Source: Flavobacterium sp. (GTDB lineage: Bacteria > Bacteroidota > Bacteroidia > Flavobacteriales > Flavobacteriaceae). Taken from it: DNA of 17,225 nt. A program made the position numbers and the translations under genes. The stretch spans positions 1 to 17,225 of the forward strand of contig NZ_JASLCE010000137.1 in assembly GCF_030146175.1 (NCBI RefSeq), written 5' to 3'. The notes beneath the pieces are model-generated. The model worked only from the letters and a program-made list of their open reading frames with translations. It ran no database searches and had not been told where the DNA came from. Below are positions 1-7,556 of this stretch, piece by piece. The stretch's first letter is position 1. Each line of letters begins with the position of its first letter.

Positions 1-948
1 TGTGAAGCGATGAGCGAAGAAATGCGTCGCGACGAATCGATATATTTAATGGGTGAAGAGGTAGCCGAATATAACGGAGCCTATAAAGCTTCCAAAGGAA
101 TGTTGGATGAGTTTGGTCCGAAACGAGTTATCGATACGCCTATCGCCGAACTAGGTTTTGCCGGAATCGCGGTGGGTTCTGCTATGAATGGTAACCGCCC
201 GATTGTGGAATTCATGACGTTTAACTTTTCATTGGTGGGAATTGACCAGATCATCAACAACGCTGCAAAAATGCGTCAGATGTCTGCCGGACAATTCTCA
301 ATGCCTATCGTATTCCGTGGTCCTACAGCTTCTGCCGGTCAATTGGCAGCAACGCACTCACAGGCTTTCGAAAACTGGTTTGCCAATACTCCGGGATTAA
401 AAGTAGTGGTGCCTTCCAATCCATACGATGCAAAAGGATTATTAAAATCGGCAATCCGTGATAACGATCCGGTAATCTTTATGGAATCCGAACAAATGTA
501 CGGTGATAAAGGTGAAGTGCCGGAAGGAGAATATACTATCCCATTGGGAGTGGCTGAAATTAAACGCGAAGGAACCGACGTGACGATTGTTTCATTTGGT
601 AAAATTATCAAAGAAGCGTATATCGCTGCTGACGAATTGGCTAAAGAAGGTATCTCTTGTGAGATTATCGATTTAAGAACCGTTCGTCCGATGGATTACG
701 AATCGATCCTGAAATCGGTTAAAAAAACCAACCGTTTGGTAGTGTTGGAAGAAGCATGGCCGTTTGGTAGTGTGGCTTCGGAAATTACCTATATGGTTCA
801 GGAAAAAGCATTCGATTATTTGGATGCTCCTATTCAGAGAATTACTACAGCCGATACACCGGCACCGTATTCTCCTGTGCTTTTAAAAGAATGGTTGCCT
901 AATGCAGCTGATGTTGTAAAAGCAGTGAAGAAAGTTACCTATAAATAA
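1..948 (+). CDS. pdhB: Pyruvate dehydrogenase E1 component, beta subunit (5'-partial)
   Basis: This is the E1 beta chain, which with E1 alpha makes the thiamine-diphosphate enzyme that decarboxylates pyruvate and acetylates the lipoyl E2 in the cytoplasm. The frame is open from base 1: codons for Cys-Glu-Ala precede the first ATG at position 10, and the family normally reads REAxxEAMxEEM here, so about a dozen N-terminal residues lie upstream and the ATG at 10 is internal. Visible family blocks are the TPP-contacting MGEEVAEYNGAYKASKG, then DTPIAELGFAGIAVGSA, the FMTFNFSLVGIDQIINNAAK stretch and GPTASAGQLAATHSQ. The C-terminal transketolase-type domain contains DLRTVRPMD and LEEAWPFGSVASEI. 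The gene ends in TAA and is followed 20 bp later by a strong terminator. The match to bacterial E1 beta is unambiguous. The promoter and any pdhA partner lie outside the window. Confidence 0.95.
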   Translation, partial: CEAMSEEMRRDESIYLMGEEVAEYNGAYKASKGMLDEFGPKRVIDTPIAELGFAGIAVGSAMNGNRPIVEFMTFNFSLVGIDQIINNAAKMRQMSAGQFSMPIVFRGPTASAGQLAATHSQAFENWFANTPGLKVVVPSNPYDAKGLLKSAIRDNDPVIFMESEQMYGDKGEVPEGEYTIPLGVAEIKREGTDVTIVSFGKIIKEAYIAADELAKEGISCEIIDLRTVRPMDYESILKSVKKTNRLVVLEEAWPFGSVASEITYMVQEKAFDYLDAPIQRITTADTPAPYSPVLLKEWLPNAADVVKAVKKVTYK

Positions 949-960
949 GAAAATATAATT

Positions 961-968
961 TATATTTG
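961..968 (+). promoter_or_regulatory. Candidate -7 box (TATATTTG) for the DUF5686 gene
   Basis: TATATTTG fits the Bacteroidetes -7 consensus TAnnTTTG exactly and lies directly before the terminator stem. No TTG is present at the proper distance for a -33 box, so support is limited to the -7 match. If used, transcription would begin near 973-975, inside the left arm of the terminator hairpin. Confidence 0.3.
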
Positions 969-1004
969 AAGCTTCATCTGTAAAACAGATGAAGCTTTTT
1001 TTTT
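969..1004 (+). terminator. Intrinsic terminator after pdhB
   Basis: A perfect 12-bp stem (AAGCTTCATCTG at 969-980 paired with CAGATGAAGCTT at 986-997) has a 5-nt loop TAAAA and runs into an uninterrupted T tract to 1004. It is a classical rho-independent terminator for pdhB. Its T tract ends 4 bp before the ATG of the next gene at 1009, so it occupies nearly the whole 5' leader of that gene. Confidence 0.9.
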
Positions 1005-1008
1005 GCTT

Positions 1009-3522
1009 ATGAGGAAATTATCTTACGCACTATATTTAATTTTTATCTTTTCCATTGGATTACAGGCACAGACCAAGGTGACCGGTACGGTTTACGACGA
1101 AATGAACGAACCGATGCCGTTTGCGAGTGTCTATTTTAAAGGAACTACAATTGGTGTTACAACCAACGAAAACGGGAAGTTTACCTTGTCGTCGGATACC
1201 ACCCAAAAAGTATTGGTAGCCTCTTTTGTAGGATATACGAATCAGGAGGTTGTCCTGAAAAATGACGTAACCGAAAACTTAAAAGTCAAACTGACGATAG
1301 GACAGGAGTTGCAGGAAGTACTCATTGTGAACAAACCTAAAAAGCACTTGTCCAAAAAGGAAAATCCAGCCTATCGTATCTTACAGGGGATTTGGGCGAA
1401 TAAAAAGAAAAATGGTGTAAAACTGGCAAAAGCCTATGATTATGAACGTTATTCTTCGGTAAGCCTTGGATTAAGTAATCTTGACAGTGTTTTCCTGCGA
1501 AAAATTGTAGGAAGCGGCTATGATTCCGTGGCGGCAATCGTAAAAGAAGAACGTCGACAGAATAAATTTATCGTACCGGTATACATGAAAGAAACCAACG
1601 AACATGTATATGGGAACAACCTCCTCAATAAGGAGCGAATCGATATGGAAGCCGAACGTAATACCGGGCTAAATCAGCGCGGATTTATCTTCGACCGGAT
1701 CAGTAATACTTTTACGACGATTGATGTATATGAAGACGATATTGTGATTCTGAACAAAGCGTTTGTGAGTCCGATTTCTACCCGTGGATATGGCGTTTAC
1801 GAATACCTGTTAAAAGATAGTATCGTTGAAGGCGGAAAAAAAACATACCATATTTATTTCTTCCCAAGAGAATCGGCCGACCTGGTTTTTGAAGGAAGTT
1901 TTAAAGTAACCGATAAAAACTTTGCATTGACCGAAATTTCAATGCGTACCAATAAAAATATTAACCTGAGTCTGGTGCGAAATCTGTATTTCGAAAAGTA
2001 CTTCGAAACGGTTAATGATACGATGTATTTGCCAACCCGGGATTATTATGAAGGCGATTTTACGTTGTTCACAAAAAGCGACGATGAAAAAGGATTCTAT
2101 GTAAAAAAGAATCTCGTTTATAGTGATTATGTCCTCAATCAGCCAAAAGACGATGCGTTCTACGATGGTAAGATTATCCAGACCCGAGGCGATCAGTTTG
2201 ATAAAGAAGATCAATACTGGAAGTCACTACGGGCTTCCGAACTCAAAACCGAAGAAACACGTAAGGTAATCCAGGATTTAAAATCGAATAAAAAAGTGCG
2301 GAGTGTTACCGATATTATCACGGTATTGTCGTCGGGCTATATGGGCTTGTTTGATGGAGTTCAGATCGGATATTTATGGCAGCTTTTTACCAATAATAAT
2401 GTGGAAGGACTACGAATCAGAGCCGGTTTTCGAACGTACAAAACCGATAACGATCGTTTCCGCGCGATGGTTTATGGTGCCTATGGAACCAAAGATAAAA
2501 AGTTTAAATACGGAGCAGAAGCCAAATACCTGTTGAGCTTTAAACCGCGTATCGTGGTGGGAGCTTCTCATTTGGATGATAACCTGCAATTGGGTGGTAA
2601 ATTGATCGAAACGGATGAATTATTGCCGAAAAACCTGAATACAAATGTGATCATCGGACGTGGGGAAAATTACTTCCTGTCACGGGTAAAACGAACTTCG
2701 GTTAATTTTGATTTTGCATTTAGTAATAATTTGCACATGAATGTTTCTTCCGTTCGCCAACAAATCAAAGCAGCCGATCCGGAACATTTTTCTATCGATT
2801 ATGCCGATCCGCAAACCGGATTAACACAAACCGGACTAACGGATTATACTAGTAATATATCCCTAATCTATACGCCGGGCCGATATGTATACGGTTTTGG
2901 TGTGGATCAGAAATTGGGAACAACCTTATATCCTACGATCATCTTAAAATACATCCGCGGTAATAAAGGTGTTTTTGGGGGTGATTTTGACTATAACAAA
3001 ATTCAGATGTCGGTGAACAAACCGATCTTCCTGAGTAATTTCGGAACCTTAAAAACCAATGTGGAGTTCGGAAAAGTATTTGATGCAGTTCCGTTACCGT
3101 TGCTAAACCCGATTACTGCCGACCAGACGTTTTCCGTAGTGCCGAATTCGTTCTCCTTGCTAAACTATTATGATTTTGTGACCGATACCTATCTGGCCGC
3201 TCATTTTGAACATCATTTCAACGGGCTTATCATGAACCGTATTCCGTTGCTCAAAAAGCTAAAATGGAGAAGTTTGATTTTTTACCGATTTGCTTACGGT
3301 AGTATCTCTCAGAAAAATATCGATATGAACCGTTCGTTTATTGCCTATCAGGCACCGTCGGATAAAGTGTATAGCGAATATGGATTCGGATTTGAAAATA
3401 TCGGTTACGGAAACTTCCGACCATTCCGGGTGGACTTTATCTGGAGAAACGATTTTACTGCCGTTAATGGAAAACAATCGCCGGGCTTCGGAGTGCGTTT
3501 CGGCTTTATCCCGGAATTCTAG
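1009..3522 (+). CDS. DUF5686 / carboxypeptidase-like regulatory domain outer-membrane protein
   Basis: The product is 837 aa from the ATG at 1009. A TTG at 1003 is in frame but would put two residues before an otherwise ideal signal peptide, so the ATG is preferred. Residues 1-20 form a signal peptide ending in LQAQ. Residues about 23-108 are a carboxypeptidase-D-regulatory-like beta-sandwich (GTVYDEMNEPMPFASVYFKG, then TNENGKFTL and VASFVGY). The rest matches the Bacteroidetes DUF5686 family, starting with the typical KKENPAYRIL...KKNG segment, and has the aromatic, alternating pattern of outer-membrane beta strands. The chain ends in phenylalanine (GFGVRFGFIPEF), as many barrel proteins do. 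There is no obvious TonB plug. Function is unknown; an outer-membrane location is inferred. It sits between pdhB and ppa but is not clearly co-transcribed with either. Confidence 0.85.
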   Translation: MRKLSYALYLIFIFSIGLQAQTKVTGTVYDEMNEPMPFASVYFKGTTIGVTTNENGKFTLSSDTTQKVLVASFVGYTNQEVVLKNDVTENLKVKLTIGQELQEVLIVNKPKKHLSKKENPAYRILQGIWANKKKNGVKLAKAYDYERYSSVSLGLSNLDSVFLRKIVGSGYDSVAAIVKEERRQNKFIVPVYMKETNEHVYGNNLLNKERIDMEAERNTGLNQRGFIFDRISNTFTTIDVYEDDIVILNKAFVSPISTRGYGVYEYLLKDSIVEGGKKTYHIYFFPRESADLVFEGSFKVTDKNFALTEISMRTNKNINLSLVRNLYFEKYFETVNDTMYLPTRDYYEGDFTLFTKSDDEKGFYVKKNLVYSDYVLNQPKDDAFYDGKIIQTRGDQFDKEDQYWKSLRASELKTEETRKVIQDLKSNKKVRSVTDIITVLSSGYMGLFDGVQIGYLWQLFTNNNVEGLRIRAGFRTYKTDNDRFRAMVYGAYGTKDKKFKYGAEAKYLLSFKPRIVVGASHLDDNLQLGGKLIETDELLPKNLNTNVIIGRGENYFLSRVKRTSVNFDFAFSNNLHMNVSSVRQQIKAADPEHFSIDYADPQTGLTQTGLTDYTSNISLIYTPGRYVYGFGVDQKLGTTLYPTIILKYIRGNKGVFGGDFDYNKIQMSVNKPIFLSNFGTLKTNVEFGKVFDAVPLPLLNPITADQTFSVVPNSFSLLNYYDFVTDTYLAAHFEHHFNGLIMNRIPLLKKLKWRSLIFYRFAYGSISQKNIDMNRSFIAYQAPSDKVYSEYGFGFENIGYGNFRPFRVDFIWRNDFTAVNGKQSPGFGVRFGFIPEF

Positions 3523-3582
3523 TAGAATTGTAAGAATTTAAGCTAAAGCATATCAAAAGCAATGCATTAAATGGAATTAAAC

Positions 3583-3612
3583 TTGTGAAAAATCAATTTT
3601 ATTATACCTTTG
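3583..3612 (+). promoter_or_regulatory. ppa promoter (TTG-N19-TACCTTTG)
   Basis: TTG at 3583-3585 is followed after exactly 19 bp by TACCTTTG at 3605-3612. This is a full match to the Bacteroidetes primary-sigma promoter (-33 TTG, -7 TAnnTTTG). It would start transcription around 3618, giving a leader of about 27 nt before the ppa ATG at 3645. Confidence 0.8.
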
Positions 3613-3644
3613 CAGTCGCTTAATTTAGAACAAAAAGTATAAAA

Positions 3645-4178
3645 ATGAGTACACTTACTATTGAATCATTCGATGCGTTTATCGAAATCCCAAGAGGAAG
3701 CAGAAATAAATACGAATACGATTTTGAACAAAAGAGAATCCGTTTTGACAGAATGTTATATTCGGCCATGTTTTACCCGGCTGATTACGGATTTATTCCT
3801 GAAACTTTAGCTTTGGACGGTGATCCGCTTGATGTTTTGGTATTGTTTACGGAGCCTTCTGTTCCGGGATGTTTGGTTGAGGTAAAACCAATTGCTGTTT
3901 TTAAAATGGCAGATGATAAAGGTCCGGATGAGAAAATCGTTTGTGTACCGGTATCCGATCCGATTATGAATAAATTAAACGATATCTCCGATATCAATAT
4001 TCATACAATCAAAGAAATCGAGCATTTCTTCCAAGTGTACAAAGATCTTGAAAACAAACAGGTTGATGTACAGGGATGGGGCGATGTGAAAGAAGCACAA
4101 GCCATGATCGAAGAATGTGCAAAACGTTTCCAGGAATTGGATCAGGCAAAAAAAGACAGCTATTCGATTAAATTATAA
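3645..4178 (+). CDS. ppa: Inorganic pyrophosphatase (family I, soluble)
   Basis: It hydrolyses pyrophosphate to two phosphates in the cytoplasm, pulling biosynthetic reactions such as nucleic-acid and aminoacyl-tRNA synthesis forward. At 177 aa it has the usual bacterial family I length. The metal-binding signature DGDPLD lies at residues 58-63. The other expected active-site residues are also visible: Glu14, Lys22, Glu24, Arg36, Tyr44, Tyr48, then Asp90, Asp95 and Lys97 in MADDKGPDEK, and a Tyr-Lys pair in FFQVYKDLE. The gene is a single transcription unit, with a strong promoter just upstream and a strong terminator 4 bp after the stop. There is no Shine-Dalgarno sequence; the region before the ATG is A-rich, as is normal in this phylum. 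Nothing unusual is seen. Confidence 0.96.
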   Translation: MSTLTIESFDAFIEIPRGSRNKYEYDFEQKRIRFDRMLYSAMFYPADYGFIPETLALDGDPLDVLVLFTEPSVPGCLVEVKPIAVFKMADDKGPDEKIVCVPVSDPIMNKLNDISDINIHTIKEIEHFFQVYKDLENKQVDVQGWGDVKEAQAMIEECAKRFQELDQAKKDSYSIKL

Positions 4179-4182
4179 TATC

Positions 4183-4212
4183 AAAAGCCTCATGTATCAT
4201 GAGGCTTTTTTT
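4183..4212 (+). terminator. Intrinsic terminator after ppa
   Basis: AAAAGCCTCATG (4183-4194) pairs with CATGAGGCTTTT (4198-4209) across a TAT loop, and the T run continues to 4212. It is a near-symmetric hairpin with a T tract on the plus strand, 4 bp downstream of the ppa stop. Confidence 0.9.
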
Positions 4213-4242
4213 ATGGATTTTAAGTAACTTTAACAGCATTAT

Positions 4243-4271
4243 AAACACAAACGAAACACAGGTTTGTGTTT
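4243..4271 (+). repeat. 10-bp inverted repeat upstream of the glycosylasparaginase gene
   Basis: AAACACAAAC (4243-4252) and its exact reverse complement GTTTGTGTTT (4262-4271) are separated by 9 bp and end 30 bp before the ATG at 4302. It could be an operator or a leader hairpin. No good TAnnTTTG box is seen nearby; the closest is TAACTTTA at 4225-4232, which would place the repeat in the 5' leader. Function is unknown. Confidence 0.4.
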
Positions 4272-4301
4272 TGTTGTTTAAAGATAACCGGTATCGTAAA
4301 T

Positions 4302-5300
4302 ATGGCAAACAGAAGAAACTTTATCAAAACAACAGCGATCGCTTCGGTGGCTGTGGCGTTAAATGCATTCGGAAAAAAAGAGGATACGGAAACGACATTG
4401 GTTCCCAAAGGGGCGATTCGCAAACCAATCGTACTTTCGACCTGGCGTTTTGGAATTCCGGCTAATGAAGCCGCCTGGGAAATTCTGAAAAATAAAGGTC
4501 GCGCACTCGATGCTGTCGAAGCCGGTGTTCGCGTTCCCGAAGGTGATCCTAATGAAAGAAGTGTCGGTTATGGCGGACGTCCGGATCGCGATGGACGCGT
4601 AACGCTCGATGCTTGTATTATGGATGAATATTCCAATATCGGATCTGTAGCCTGTCTGGAGCATATCAAACATCCGATTTCGGTGGCACGGGCGGTAATG
4701 GAAAAAACACCACATGTGATGTTGGTTGGCGAAGGAGCATTTCAGTTTGCACTTTTACAAGGACATGAGAAAGAAAACCTGCTAACGGAAACGTCCGAAA
4801 AAGAATGGCGGGAATGGCTGGAAAGCAGTAACTATAAACCGCTTGTAAATATCGAAAACCACGATACGATCGGGATGATTGCAATGGATGCAAACGGCAA
4901 TCTTTCCGGTGCCTGTACAACCAGCGGAATGGCTTATAAAATGCATGGTAGAGTAGGCGATTCGCCTATAATCGGCGCGGGTTTGTATGTCGATAATGAA
5001 ATCGGCGCAGCAACCGCCACCGGTCATGGGGAAGAGGTTATCCGTATTGCGGGTTGCCATTTGGTGGTAGAGTTAATGCGACAGGGGAAATCGCCGCAAA
5101 AAGCCTGTGAGGAAGCCGTAAATCGGATCATCAAACTCACGAAATACCGGAATAAAAATCTAAACGATATTCAGGTCGGATTTATTGCTCTCAATAAAAA
5201 AGGCGAACACGGTGCCTATTGTATTCAAAAGGGATTTAACTATGCGAAATACGATGAAACCGGAAACAACTTACTCGATGCCAATTACTTTTTAAAATAA
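4302..5300 (+). CDS. N4-(beta-N-acetylglucosaminyl)-L-asparaginase (glycosylasparaginase), exported
   Basis: This Ntn-hydrolase cleaves the GlcNAc-asparagine bond left after N-glycoprotein breakdown. The precursor self-cleaves into alpha and beta chains. The ATG at 4302 gives 332 aa; an in-frame GTG at 4266 would bury the signal. The N-terminus NRRNFIKTTAIASVAVAL is a twin-arginine-type export signal with no lipoprotein Cys. The autocleavage and nucleophile site is HDTIGMIAMD, with Thr189. Arg217 and Asp220 in GRVGDSP lie 28 and 31 residues later, the same spacing as the substrate-binding Arg and Asp of the Elizabethkingia enzyme. Trp48 in STWRFG corresponds to the conserved active-site Trp. 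The family block GYGGRPDRDG and LDACIMD are present. The stop is followed after one base by the ATG of the cutC-like gene, so the two form an operon. Confidence is high for the family; a periplasmic location is inferred. Confidence 0.92.
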   Translation: MANRRNFIKTTAIASVAVALNAFGKKEDTETTLVPKGAIRKPIVLSTWRFGIPANEAAWEILKNKGRALDAVEAGVRVPEGDPNERSVGYGGRPDRDGRVTLDACIMDEYSNIGSVACLEHIKHPISVARAVMEKTPHVMLVGEGAFQFALLQGHEKENLLTETSEKEWREWLESSNYKPLVNIENHDTIGMIAMDANGNLSGACTTSGMAYKMHGRVGDSPIIGAGLYVDNEIGAATATGHGEEVIRIAGCHLVVELMRQGKSPQKACEEAVNRIIKLTKYRNKNLNDIQVGFIALNKKGEHGAYCIQKGFNYAKYDETGNNLLDANYFLK

Positions 5301-5301
5301 G

Positions 5302-5973
5302 ATGAAACAACTGGAAATAGCCTGCTTTAATCTGGAATCGGCGGTAATTGCCGAACAGGGTGGCGCCGATCGTATTGAATTATGTGAAAACCAACTTTTG
5401 GGTGGCACGACACCCGGTTTCGAAATGCTTCGCGAAGCCTGTAATCGGATAAAGATCGATATATATGTGATGATTCGCCCAAGAGGGGGAGATTTTCAGT
5501 ATACTCCGGAGGAATTGGAACAGATGAAAGCCGATATCCTACGGATAAAAACACTCCCGGTAAAAGGGTTTGTTTTTGGTGTGTTGGATCAGGAGAATGC
5601 CGTTGCGATTAAAGAAAATACGGAACTGGTACAATTGGCAAGTCCGCTGCCATGTACGTTTCACCGCGCATTTGACGAAATTCCGGATTTGGAACAGGCA
5701 ATAGACGATTTGGTGTTCTGTGGTTTTTCGACTATTCTTACGTCCGGTGGACAGCCTAATGTGGATGAGGGGGAACGAACATTGATGGAGTTGGTTGCCT
5801 ATGCCGGAAAACGCATTGCCATTATGCCCGGAGGCGGATTGCGATCGACGAATATTTTCAGAATTGCGACGCGAACCAATGCCGGATTTTACCATTCGTC
5901 AGCGATAAACGATACCAGTGGAATCGCCGCTATTGATGAGGTAAAAGCTTTAAAAAAGAATTTACTGTTTTGA
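5302..5973 (+). CDS. cutC: CutC family protein (PF03932)
   Basis: The product is a 223-aa TIM-barrel protein of the CutC family. Recognised blocks are EQGGADRIELCENQLLGGTTP near residues 18-38, IRPRGGDF near 58-65, TFHRAFD near 118-124, LTSGG near 145-149 and the phosphate-site-like MPGGGLR near 175-181. It lacks about 25 C-terminal residues found in the E. coli protein, which is common in the family. The family name comes from a proposed copper-homeostasis role that is poorly supported biochemically, and no copper-binding motif is evident here. Its start codon is one base after the stop of the glycosylasparaginase gene, which ties it to glycan catabolism rather than metal handling (inference). 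No signal peptide is present, so it is cytoplasmic. No clear plus-strand terminator follows; repeats begin 5 bp after the stop. Confidence 0.9.
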   Translation: MKQLEIACFNLESAVIAEQGGADRIELCENQLLGGTTPGFEMLREACNRIKIDIYVMIRPRGGDFQYTPEELEQMKADILRIKTLPVKGFVFGVLDQENAVAIKENTELVQLASPLPCTFHRAFDEIPDLEQAIDDLVFCGFSTILTSGGQPNVDEGERTLMELVAYAGKRIAIMPGGGLRSTNIFRIATRTNAGFYHSSAINDTSGIAAIDEVKALKKNLLF

Positions 5974-5978
5974 GAATC

Positions 5979-6041
5979 AGACCTGACAGGTTTCCAAAAC
6001 CTGTCAGGTCTAAAACTATAAAACCTGTCAGGTCTAAAACT
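5979..6041. repeat. Cluster of ACCTGTCAGGT repeats (one inverted, two direct copies)
   Basis: The 15-mer AAACCTGTCAGGTCT occurs at 5997-6011 and 6021-6035, and its exact reverse complement occurs at 5979-5993. The first two copies form a 15-bp stem with a 3-nt loop. The direct copies extend to a 22-bp identical unit (5996-6017 and 6020-6041) repeated with a 24-bp period. From memory, ACCTGACAGGT/ACCTGTCAGGT hairpins are abundant in intergenic DNA of flavobacteria, so this is likely a REP-like dispersed element. It lies in the convergent gap between cutC and the deoxynucleoside kinase gene. Confidence 0.85.
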
Positions 6042-6050
6042 GAACCGTAT

Positions 6051-6079
6051 AAAAATAAAGGCTACCATTTGGTAGCCTT
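6051..6079 (-). terminator. Intrinsic terminator after the deoxynucleoside kinase operon
   Basis: AAGGCTACCA (6058-6067) pairs with TGGTAGCCTT (6070-6079). On the minus strand the stem is followed by TTATTTTTAT, a T-rich tract, so it terminates transcription from the kinase gene ending at 6087. On the plus strand the following bases are only weakly T-rich, so termination of cutC here is less certain. Confidence 0.75.
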
Positions 6080-6086
6080 ATCTGTT

Positions 6087-6701
6087 TTAAAATAATCCGT
6101 TGATCTCAGCATCAATACGGTTAATGATATTTCCTAAATCTTCCGGGTTGTCCACAAAGTTGATATTGTCTACATCGATGATCAGTAATTTCCCTTTGGT
6201 ATACGTCTGAATCCAGGCTTCATAACGTTCGTTAAGTCGGCTTAAATAATCAATGGAAATTGTGTTTTCATATTCCCGACCTCTTTTGTGAATCTGAGAA
6301 ACCAGATTAGGGATCGAGCTACGCAGATAGATCAATAAATCCGGTGGTGCGACCAAACCTTCCATCAACTCGAAAAGCGACGTATAATTACTAAAGTCAC
6401 GGTTGGTCATCAATCCCATTGCATGCAAATTGGGCGCAAAAATATGAGCATCCTCATAAATCGTTCTGTCCTGAATAATCTTTTTTCCGCTTTCGCGAAT
6501 CTGTAATATTTGTCGGAAACGGCTATTCAGGAAGTAAATCTGAAGGTTAAAAGACCAACGGTCCATCTGATGGTAAAAATCGTCCAGATAGGGATTGTCA
6601 ACCACATCTTCAAAATGCGGTTCCCATTTGAAATGTTTGGCCAAAAGTCGGGTTAATGTCGTTTTTCCAGCACCAATGTTTCCTGCTACAGCTATATGCA
6701 T
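6087..6701 (-). CDS. Deoxynucleoside kinase (dNK/dGK family)
   Basis: It phosphorylates a deoxynucleoside with ATP in the cytoplasm (deoxynucleotide salvage). At 204 aa it has the usual size of small bacterial deoxyadenosine/deoxyguanosine kinases. The P-loop GNIGAGKTT is at residues 7-15. Glu31 in FEDVVDNPYL is at the position of the family's catalytic acid. The DR(S/T) motif appears as QDRT (Asp78-Arg79), and the lid region RGREYE is at 140-145. Substrate preference among dA, dG and dC cannot be read from sequence with confidence. Its ATG overlaps the stop of the upstream gene by one base (TAATG), so translation is probably coupled. A terminator follows the stop. Confidence 0.92.
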   Translation of the reverse strand: MHIAVAGNIGAGKTTLTRLLAKHFKWEPHFEDVVDNPYLDDFYHQMDRWSFNLQIYFLNSRFRQILQIRESGKKIIQDRTIYEDAHIFAPNLHAMGLMTNRDFSNYTSLFELMEGLVAPPDLLIYLRSSIPNLVSQIHKRGREYENTISIDYLSRLNERYEAWIQTYTKGKLLIIDVDNINFVDNPEDLGNIINRIDAEINGLF

Positions 6702-7495
6702 TATGGTAAAGTAATTTTATAATTTCTGATTTCGTTATTGGTAAAAGTAGCTAAAATTTGCTCTTTATAATAAAAACTTTCAAGGCTTTTTTCGGGTACT
6801 ACTATATTTATAGTAGCCGCATTTTCTAAGTCATAAAGAAACAAGCGGTTGTCTTTTTGAAAGAGAATCTGCTTTGGTGAAATAAATTGTAGTTGATCAA
6901 ATGTCGGAACCTGTCCGAGGAAACTAATTTTTCCGAAAATGGTAGACGCGTAGCAATTATTTCGGATGTCAACCCAGTAAAAATAGTTGTAATCCGATTG
7001 GTATTGTTGTATCGCATCTTTAATTGGCGTTGAAATCGGAGTAAACGTGTTTTTAAAAATATCGTATAGTCCCAGTTTTTGCGAATTCAGGTCAAATAAC
7101 CACAACCGATTTTGCGAAGCCAGACTCACAGCTTGCGGGAACAGTTCCGGATTGGTTTCGGAAAAATTGATCTTTTGTATTTCGTTTAACTGGTTGTCGA
7201 GTAAAACCGCAGCATTAAAAGTCTTGTAATACAACACCAGTTGCAATGGGTTTTGAAGATCGACTTGTTTGAGAGTGCCAAACGAAAGATTTCGGTACTG
7301 AAATTGCTGGTTTCGGTTGGTTTTTCGGAATTCATTGTCTTTGATGGTATAGGTATTTCCAAACGGATCGTTTCCAATAAAAAGGGCACTTTCCGTTGGT
7401 GCAGACGACAGCAATACCGGACGGATATCCTTTGTTTGAGCACGAGTCTGAAGACCGGTAATAAGAATCAGGAAAAAGACAATTTTCTGCATCAT
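6701..7495 (-). CDS. Hypothetical exported protein, possibly beta-propeller
   Basis: I do not recognise a named family. The frame is open further upstream to 7591, but the Met pair at 7495/7492 starts a convincing signal peptide (MMQKIVFFLILITGLQTRAQ), while the extension would add a second odd hydrophobic stretch. I therefore place the start at 7495, giving 264 aa. The mature part shows repeating short beta-strand blocks with aromatic and acidic turns: FIGNDPFGNTYTIKDNE, LVLYYKTFNAAVLLD, NRLWLFDLNSQKLGLYD and KDNRLFLYDLEN. This is the pattern of WD-like or NHL-like propeller blades. A periplasmic or surface beta-propeller is inferred, not shown. It overlaps the start of the deoxynucleoside kinase gene by one base, an unexpected pairing of an exported and a cytosolic protein. 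No clear promoter box is seen in 7496-7612. Confidence 0.75.
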   Translation of the reverse strand: MMQKIVFFLILITGLQTRAQTKDIRPVLLSSAPTESALFIGNDPFGNTYTIKDNEFRKTNRNQQFQYRNLSFGTLKQVDLQNPLQLVLYYKTFNAAVLLDNQLNEIQKINFSETNPELFPQAVSLASQNRLWLFDLNSQKLGLYDIFKNTFTPISTPIKDAIQQYQSDYNYFYWVDIRNNCYASTIFGKISFLGQVPTFDQLQFISPKQILFQKDNRLFLYDLENAATINIVVPEKSLESFYYKEQILATFTNNEIRNYKITLP

Positions 7496-7556
7496 GCCGC
7501 AAATTACAAATAAACCTTTTATAATATAAAGTGTCTTATATAAAATTAAGTACAAC

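Noticed and set aside
4199..4465. Small plus-strand open frame overlapping the start of the glycosylasparaginase gene
   Set aside because: It begins in the ppa terminator and runs out of frame into a conserved gene, with composition that fits frameshifted coding sequence.
5979..6041. Short CRISPR-like array
   Set aside because: There are only three copies, one of them inverted, and the spacing between direct copies is 2 bp beyond the repeat unit. There are no spacers and no cas genes.
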